From NCBI RefSeq assembly GCF_902459465.1, contig NC_047064.1, positions 9,341,476 through 9,405,475 of the forward strand: a stretch of 64,000 nt of DNA, written 5' to 3'. Below, one piece after another: positions 48,371-64,000 of the stretch. The DNA comes from Asterias rubens. Its lineage: Eukaryota; Echinodermata; Asteroidea; Forcipulatida; Asteriidae. Position 1 is the first letter of the stretch. Every line of letters starts with the position of its first letter. A program made the position numbers and the translations under genes. Under the pieces are notes generated by a model. That model worked only from the letters and a program-made list of their open reading frames with translations. It was not told the DNA's origin and made no database searches.

Positions 48371-50089
48371 CCGAGTAGTTGAAAAATGGTAGTCGCGAAT
48401 TGACTAAGCAATCAATAGTCGCGACTTTGACACTAGTCTAGTCGCACTTGTCACCCAGGCTAAGCCTATGTTTTTACTGATTGGGTACAAGTAAGGGCAA
48501 TTTCAACAATAAATGGAGGACAGAACAAAGCAAAACGCTTAACACTATTTGGTACATGTAGCTAACGCAAAATGCTGCACACATCATTGTACTAAATTTA
48601 AGTAACTTCTTTACACAAAAGAAAAATTTACAGTACAGTGGATAAATATCTACAAATTTATACTATTAAACAAACTATGTACATTAAGCTGTGGGCGAAA
48701 AAAAAAAAAAAAAAATTTGTTGTTTTTTTGTCGCAGGTTTTTACCTTTTTCTATTAAAGTAGCTAACATATTCTTTCAGTCTCTTGAGTTTCAATTTTTC
48801 TTGGGTTCACTTCATGTCTAGGTTTTCCAAATTGTGGACACCTTTGACAAAAGTACTTTTGAATATGTAAAAGGTGACACCACAAAAGAAAGGACATATT
48901 TCAGCTTCCTTTAAAACCGAGCACAGTACATTCTTCACATTAAAGCAGTGAATACTTTTGGTAATTATTCCGCAAGTAAATTATACACAATTAATGTGCT
49001 TCATTCTAGCATAGAGGCTCTGTCCTTTCTCTCTGATTCTAGAAAAATGTAATGGCCTAACCAGGAAAAAATGTCATAAAACTGTATAGAAGAAAACTAT
49101 GCTTGGCAAATTCCTTTGCTGTACCAGTCACAGCAATGATAAATGTACTGTATTTTGGCTGGTTACCTGTTTTTGCTCAGCAGGAGATTTCTGCGCTCAG
49201 TAAGTTTTTGCCCTCGCACTCAGGAATATATACATGTACACCTTCCATGTTCCATCTCAGGCATGATATACGAATTGCACTCAATATAGGTGTTTATAGT
49301 TGTAAATATTTTACAATCTAAATCAAAACTTTGGGGAGAGTCATACTTGCATCTTCCCAACAAAACTTACTATGTATACTATATACCGGTGCATGTATAT
49401 GTAGCTCTACGACAAAGTGCTCTTAATAAGCCAAGTTAGATTTGAAACTTGTCTGGAACAAGGATAGCTTAGTCCTGCGTTATCGCTTCAATTTGAATTC
49501 CTCAGACTATAGAGACAGTTGCTATGTCTCATGGTTTGGGGAAAGCTTTTGCGTAGTCACACTATGTACATGAATATATTGCCAACATCCATACATAATT
49601 CTGAATGAATGAATGTGCATGGTACAATGATTCCAGGGTTTACTCATCTGAAGATTTCTATACAAAAGCTTGCATTGAACCATTGGGGATAATCATAGCG
49701 ACTGTCTCTGTAGTCTGAGGAATTCAAACTTCAGCAGTACATTGTGACTATTAAGCAAGCCATTGTACCAGACATTAATAAAGTCTCACTAACAAATGGC
49801 TTTGGAGTTGAAACCAACGGTATGAACCACCCCAACTCACTTAGAGATAGCCATTACATGGTGTTACCGCATACTTTCCAGAACAATTAATTGTTCAAAA
49901 CAAATTGTTCAAATTCTCAGTCCAATTTCATAGAGCTGCTTAAAGACAGACTTTATGCTTACTGTACGGGTTTCCATTTTATAGCACTGCTTACCAAAGG
50001 CACACAGAAAGGCATGCTGACCCTTTCACCGCTAACTGTATCCAATGGCAATGTTAATATTTCGAGATGAAGAATAAACAAAGAAGTTG
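48371..50089. other. Region 3' of STRAD
   Basis: A18 tract at about 48700; a piece of the 24-kb array family at about 49080-49210. The STRAD 3' UTR must lie at its upper end. Confidence 0.4.
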
Positions 50090-59010
<8,921 letters not shown>

Positions 59011-59022
<12 letters not shown>

Positions 59023-59110
59023 GAAGAAGACTCAGAATCTGAGCAAGGACTTCTTGTCGACAGGATCACCTCAGAAGGGCTACTCTTCATCAACGGACGG
59101 TCACTAGTTT
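59011..59110 (-). CDS. STRAD: STRAD first coding exon: 88 nt 5' UTR plus codons 1-4
   Basis: Acceptor TTTTTTAACAG precedes 59110 and donor CTG|GTAGGG follows 59011. Coding is only 59022-59011 (MSIL). I chose this ATG because the frame has a stop four codons upstream, the phase fits the next exon, and the resulting MSILTCHC resembles STRADB. An earlier ATG at 59090-59088 is in another frame and forms a short upstream ORF. The ATG context is weak (T at -3). Confidence 0.8.
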
Positions 59111-59284
59111 CTGTTAAAAAAGATACAAATTTGCATGCAGTCATCAACCACCAAGTTTTCCATCACAAATCGTAATAGCAGCTAAAAACATTTTATAAAA
59201 TTATTTGAAAGTTTGGTGACTGGGTTTCCCGATAACCCTTTGTTCCAGATCCTATACTCTGAAGAAAAAAAGATTCCCGGTGCT

Positions 59285-59500
59285 CATAGTTAAGGACAGA
59301 ATCACCGCTAAGGAAGTCAGGTTGGCGCAACTCCTCGCCTTCCACCACTGGGACCCCAGTTCGAATCCTAGCGACGGGGACACTATGTAGTTTGGGTTTT
59401 CAGTCCCTACTTGACTTCAAGGGTTTTCCTAGTTGAACAATTCTCTAGGGTTTTCCTCCCACTTCTGAAACTGATATTTCTTCATTGTCTTCTCATGCCT
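59285..59500 (+). mobile_element. SINE with tRNA-like head, upstream of STRAD exon 1
   Basis: CCCCAGTTCGAATCC (B box), then TGGGTTTTCAGTCCCTAC and GGTTTTCCTCCCACTTCTGA. Confidence 0.65.
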
Positions 59501-59944
59501 CGCTAGATGCTGAAAAGGCTTTGACAAGAATTATCACAGAAGATGGACTACAGTATCACTCCATCTGGTCTCAAGACCAGTTCTGTTGTTTTGTGTCTTG
59601 GTATCCTCTATGACTTCCAGGTCTTGACTACTAGCTACAACTGCTCCAGAAATTAAGAAAAGACTGCACATAGCTAGGCCCTGTAACAGCACCAATGTTA
59701 AAATTTATAGTGCCAAATTCGCTGGACTCCCTCCTATTTCTTGGCACTTTAATTTTGTTTGAGCCATCTACAATAAAGTGTACATGTATCTATCAATGCT
59801 GGTACTCGTCAATGCCTTTCAGCAACTATACTTCACGTAGCCGTGGGGTAACCTCCCACCTTTCATTCAACTAACACATTTCTACCACCGGGATGATTTG
59901 CAATGGGGTTCTCATCGCATCGACTCATAAAATAGCTAGTTGCG

Positions 59945-60071
59945 ATAATGTAACCCTCCTCCCAATGGCATCGGCAGGAGGGTTACGTTATTGCAACTAA
60001 AAATAATCCTGTTACGTTAGTTATGATTTACATAACCCTCTTCTCGACGGCCACCAGGCCAGAGGGTTACG
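59945..60071. promoter_or_regulatory. Two GTAACCCTC/GAGGGTTAC palindromes
   Basis: 59950-59988 and about 60032-60071; the same palindrome is in each arm of the downstream inverted repeat (about 60627-60667 and 61364-61405). Confidence 0.6.
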
Positions 60072-60278
60072 AAGCATCCGCAATCTGTGCAGGGCGAAAT
60101 GGTTAAAAACATACAATTTTGACAGCTAGTCAGCAGATTTGCTCTATTTTTACCACTTTGGAAAATCATGACACAAATTCTAGGAACACGTACTTGATCC
60201 TCAATGTCTAATGAGTCCTACCATATCACTAAAAAGACCACTGAGGAAACAATTTGAAGAAAAATTATAAAAGCTTAC

Positions 60279-60600
60279 CAGATCCCTGAGCGAAAGAGTA
60301 AAAAATGTCCCAGGTTAAAAATTTGAATCTGCGGGGGGCGGGGCTTTGGCTGTGTGTGTACGTCACAGGGTTAACGACTCAGCGCTGCGTGTGGTGCATT
60401 GTGTATCCCGGTAACTGTGCAGCCGTAGTCTTGGTTCCAAGAGTAAGACCATTGGTGTTGCCTGGTCACACACAAACAACGTTCCGATCTATGCACGGCA
60501 AAAACTGTACACGCTTGTAATAGACCCTAAACCAACGTTAGCGGGCGCTCTGTTTCTCTGATTTCCGCATCTCACCGTGTGTGCAGGATTCAGCCAGCCT
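60279..60600 (-). promoter_or_regulatory. STRAD: Candidate STRAD promoter and first non-coding exon
   Basis: A GC-richer, CpG-containing stretch upstream of STRAD with a GC box (GGGGCGGGGC, about 60335-60345). On the minus strand a strong 5' splice site, GGGATCTG|GTAAGC, ends at 60279 and could join the acceptor at 59110. No TATA box is evident. The transcription start is inferred, not seen. Confidence 0.45.
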
Positions 60601-60620
60601 TGGCCACACAAGTTAGTTGC

Positions 60621-61410
60621 GATAACGTAACCCTCCTCCCGACGGCTGCCAGGCCGGAGGGTTACGAGTTTGTTTCGAGCGGAAACGGTTGATCTGGTCC
60701 AACACGTACAATTTCGACAGCTAGTCACCAGATTTGCCCCATTTTTAACAGCTTTCAAAAATCATGACACAAATTCTGAGGGTACAAACTGAATCCGCAA
60801 TGTCTAATGCAGCCTGCCATAATACTCAAAACACCATTTAGGAAATATTTAGAAGAAAAATGGACAAAAACTTACCAGATCCCGCAGCGAATTCCCAGGT
60901 TTGCAAACGCATTATTTTGTCGTTGGGCTAAACCATTCTGTAAAAGGGGTGTTACAATGTTGCAGTGCGTGTGCGCGCTGTCCGTTTGCATTGCACGCCG
61001 TTCACTCATAATGGCGCGCACGCACTGTAGCACTGCATTATTGTAACACCCCTTTTACAGAATGGTTTAGCCCAACAACAAAATAATGCGTTTGCAAAGC
61101 GATGCGACAGGTTCAAAATATGAACCTGGGATTTCGCTCCAGCCGGGATCTGGTAAGTTTTTGTCAATTTTTCTTCGAAATATTTCCTAAATGGTGTTTT
61201 GAGTATTATGGCAGGCTGCATTAGACATTGCGGATTAAAAAGCTCGCACCCTCAGAATTTGTGTCATGATTTTTGAAAGCTGTTAAAAATGGGGCAAATC
61301 TGGTGACTAGCTGTCGAAACTGTACGTGTTGGACCAGATCAACCGTTTCCGCTCGAAACAAACTCGTAACCCTCCGGCCTAGCGGCCGTTGGGAGGAGGG
61401 TGACGTTATC
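60621..61410. repeat. Long inverted repeat (arms about 360-400 bp) upstream of STRAD
   Basis: 60621-about 60980 recurs in reverse complement at about 61012-61410. Both arms contain a GTAACCCTCC palindrome, the AAAATCATGACACAAATTCT-type core, the splice-donor-like GGGATCTGGTAAGT and the GCAAACGCATTATTTTGT block. A third, more diverged copy at about 59932-60340 has the same orientation as the first arm and overlaps the candidate STRAD promoter exon. The spacer at about 60981-61011 is CpG rich. Confidence 0.85.
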
Positions 61411-61605
61411 ATCTATCTAAGTTAAATAAAATAGATTTGGAAATCTTTCCCCGTGTTTGTGTGCTCTGGTTGATTGACATACATTAACAAATGTTTTGGT
61501 GCAAGGAGGTTGGCATAGATTATCTCCTTCTGGCCTTGAACAGTGAGCTCAACTGTGTGGGTGTACTTAGAGCATGAAGGTAGGGCTATTTCTGGATAAC
61601 TTTCC

Positions 61606-61722
61606 GTATGGCGCCACCATTTATTCACACATTTTTTACAAAAAGGGATATCTCATTGAGGTAAATTAGATACTATATTATTTCATATCGAATGAAAAAG
61701 TGGTGGCGCCATACGGAAACTT
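61606..61722. mobile_element. MITE with TTTCCGTATGGCGCCACCA ends
   Basis: TTTCCGTATGGCGCCACCA (61601-61620 region) and TGGTGGCGCCATACGGAAA enclose an AT-rich middle. Confidence 0.85.
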
Positions 61723-62671
61723 TTCCCCTACAAAAACAAAAAACGTGGCTTCATTTAAAGTTCAAGAAACACAAACTTTTTCAGGAAGGTTGCAACTTCA
61801 AAACATGATATACTTGTCTCTCAATTTAATGATTGAAATATTTATGCGTTTGCATCACATTAAACTTAATTTTAGAGCAAAAAACGGAAAAACTCACCCA
61901 ACAATCGTCCGACCGTGAATCAATGATGATCAAAACATTTACACCAACTAGTCAAAATAATTCGATAGAGGGCGCTCGGGGTTTTTGCAGTTACTACTAC
62001 CAGATCACTGAATCGGGGGTGCACCTTCTACCTCCATGGATGCACTACCCTAATTCTCATAGCAACCAATGCTAATTGTAAAAAAAAAAAAAAGGAAATA
62101 CTGACAAGATTCCCTGATTCTCGAAGAATTACCAAATAAACGTTTGCCCAACTAAACTTCAGATTTCTGTACAATTTTCACAAGTCAGCAGTTTAGAATG
62201 TTTGCCAAATACCCCAGAAAGTATACCCCCCCCCCCCCCGACATTTGTTTCCTTACCCCAACTTGATGCCAGTTTTCACACAGCATTCCCCAGTTTCCCA
62301 AGTAAAAAAGGACTAGCTTTAAAGCCTACATTTATCAAGTCTTCTCAAAAGTTGAAGCACAGAATCCCCAGGTTGTGATAAGAGCATTTCAACCATGAAA
62401 CTGAAAATAATACCACGATGGAACCCACAAAAAGTTTTTTTTTAAATAAATAATAAAAAAATTGTTTAGCTGAACCATCCAGAAGTGCACCAAGCAAAAT
62501 CCAGAAATGCACCAAGGCTTCAAAATAAAAACTAATTCTACCCTTCTTTATCTCTCCAAATAAGCAAAAAATAATCAGTCCAATTTAAAAACAGACCAAA
62601 TTCCTGACTCTTGAAACAAAAGGAGTGTTTTTTAGTTGTTCTTTTTTAGAATGTTGATCAGCTGATTAGTT
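61723..62671. other. Intergenic DNA
   Basis: C14 run near 62227; no gene recognised. Confidence 0.4.
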
Positions 62672-63026
62672 TTAAAGGCAGTGGACACTATTGGTAATTG
62701 TCAAAGACTAGCCTTCACAGTTGGTGTATCTCAACATATGCACAAAATAACAAACCTGTGAAAATTTGAGCTCAATTGGTCATCGAACTTGCGAGATAAT
62801 AATGAAAGAAAAAAACACCCTTGTCATACGAAGTTGTGTGCGTTGATTTCGAGACCTCAAGTTCTAAATCTGAGGTCTCGAAATCAAGTTAGCGGAAAAT
62901 TACTTCAGAGGGAGCCGTTTCTCACAATGTTTTACACTATCAACCTCTCCCCATTACCTGTAATTAAGAAAGGTTTTATGATAATAATTATTTTGGGTAA
63001 TTACCAATATTGTCCACTGCCTTTAA
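62672..63026 (+). mobile_element. MITE M1, with internal deletion
   Basis: TTAAAGGCAGTGGACACTAT to TGTCCACTGCCTTTAA; internal palindrome intact at 62847-62885. Confidence 0.92.
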
Positions 63027-63062
63027 TGTCTGAAACAAACACAATGTCTTGCTGAGTATAAA

Positions 63063-63230
63063 GCCCTGTTCAGAATTCCTGCGAATGCGATACATTAGGT
63101 TGACGTCATATATTCACAACAATTTATTCGCAGCAGCTGAGCTGTGCTTAACTTTTGCAAAACACAGAGTTGGGATGTCAAGTTTACGTCTAATTCGCTT
63201 CACATTCAAAGGAAGTATGAACTGGGCTTA
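63063..63230. mobile_element. Hairpin MITE, relative of 52942-53098
   Basis: CCCTGTTCAGAATTCCTGCG...GTTGACGTCAT and AAAGGAAGTATGAACTGGGC. Confidence 0.7.
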
Positions 63231-64000
63231 AAAATCTTGTCAACAACCTGGAATCTGGGAAATCCAAAATTATACTGTCAAACTTGAATAGAATCTTGAA
63301 CAATAATAGAAGCAAAACACCATTATTTAAATTAAAACAACACAATTTTTATTTAACTTTGTGCCTCAACAATTCTGTCAAAATTTGATGTAATTTACAT
63401 GCATTTTAATTAACAAGTTTTGTGTTATATAAGATGTGGTGTTAAAAGTTTGAACATTGTAAAATACACAAATTAGAAATGCTGATTTCTTTGAGTGTAC
63501 TCTAGTATTTAGAAATACTTTTTTAGTATTAGAAATACTTTCTTATGTTTAATTTCCAAAAACATTTTTCAAATCCATGTAGTGGAGCATGAAGTGATCT
63601 AATTTTTTCAAATTAAAGTAAAAATAGTTATTAGATAGGAATCGTACACTTTTGACACAATTTATGATAACTGTGTCTTCTATGTGCAAAAGGTTAGGTG
63701 TCTGTTGAATTGTACACTAAATTGGAATCCAATTTGGAGGTAAGGATGAAGTTAATAAACCAGAGTATAAATGGCATGTCAAAGCGCAACACTTTATCTG
63801 ACTGGATAGGTTTCAATGGATTTGTCACCACAAACTGATATCCCCTCACACACAAATAACTGCAAACTTGAGTAGACCCCTTTGCATGACATCACAAGCT
63901 TAAACTGTGCAAACACCGAGGTCAACCAGTGAATGATTTCCCTTGTATAGCAGAGCAAAGTGCTAAAAAAATGTGTCAGTTGCTACTCAAAAAGCATCAA
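63231..64000. other. AT-rich unique DNA
   Basis: No repeat or gene recognised; a small local repeat TTTAGAAATACTTT(T/C)TTA at about 63510 and 63530. Confidence 0.4.

Overview
The window is eukaryotic nuclear DNA: genes are split by GT-AG introns, there are no operons, and most of the sequence is tRNA-headed SINEs, short non-autonomous DNA transposons (MITEs) and small tandem arrays. The one host gene I can reconstruct reads like an invertebrate deuterostome protein. The repeat landscape looks to me like an echinoderm, most likely a sea star. That placement is recognition plus inference and is moderately sure at best.

Host gene. On the minus strand, 50090-59022, eleven coding exons encode a complete 418-residue STRAD pseudokinase (STE20-related adaptor, partner of LKB1/STK11 and MO25/CAB39). 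All ten introns have consensus splice sites and the phases agree throughout. The kinase motifs are degenerate in the way known for STRAD: no VAIK lysine, HRS in place of HRD, AGL in place of DFG. A C-terminal WVF matches the WEF tail that docks on MO25. The 5' exon carries a short upstream ORF that overlaps the start codon. The likely promoter and first non-coding exon lie in a GC-richer stretch at 60279-60600, next to an inverted duplication (60621-61410) of part of it.

Repeats. About 20 copies of one MITE (here M1, ends TTAAAGGCAGTGGACACTAT) are scattered over the window. Relatives M2, M3 and M4 share its TTAA ends; M1-M3 also share an internal core. One M2 copy sits in a SINE at TTAA, and a related SINE nearby keeps the empty site, so the TTAA target can be read directly. 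Other families are hairpin elements (16.4, 20.7, 51.1, 52.9, 54.2, 58.7, 61.6 and 63.1 kb), a hAT-like element with 8-bp target duplications (56.2 kb), and a nearly perfect foldback with two identical 95-bp arms and a 9-bp target duplication (39.3 kb). There are tandem arrays with units of about 20, 130, 161/212, 168, 175, 183 and 250 bp.

Layout. 0-15 kb: MITE-rich intergenic DNA, including a head-to-head M2 palindrome at 5.8-6.4 kb and a doubly nested M3 at 6.8-7.7 kb. 15-25 kb: tandem arrays and hairpin MITEs. 25-34 kb: more unique DNA, with a promoter-like cluster near 31.4 kb. 34-48 kb: MITEs, the 161/212-bp array, the perfect foldback, the 20-bp minisatellite, the 183-bp CRE-bearing array and a relic of a non-LTR retrotransposon. 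48-62 kb: STRAD and its upstream region. 62-64 kb: MITEs and AT-rich unique DNA. Apart from STRAD and the retrotransposon relic I found no convincing protein-coding sequence; the other short open frames lie in repeats or AT-rich DNA.
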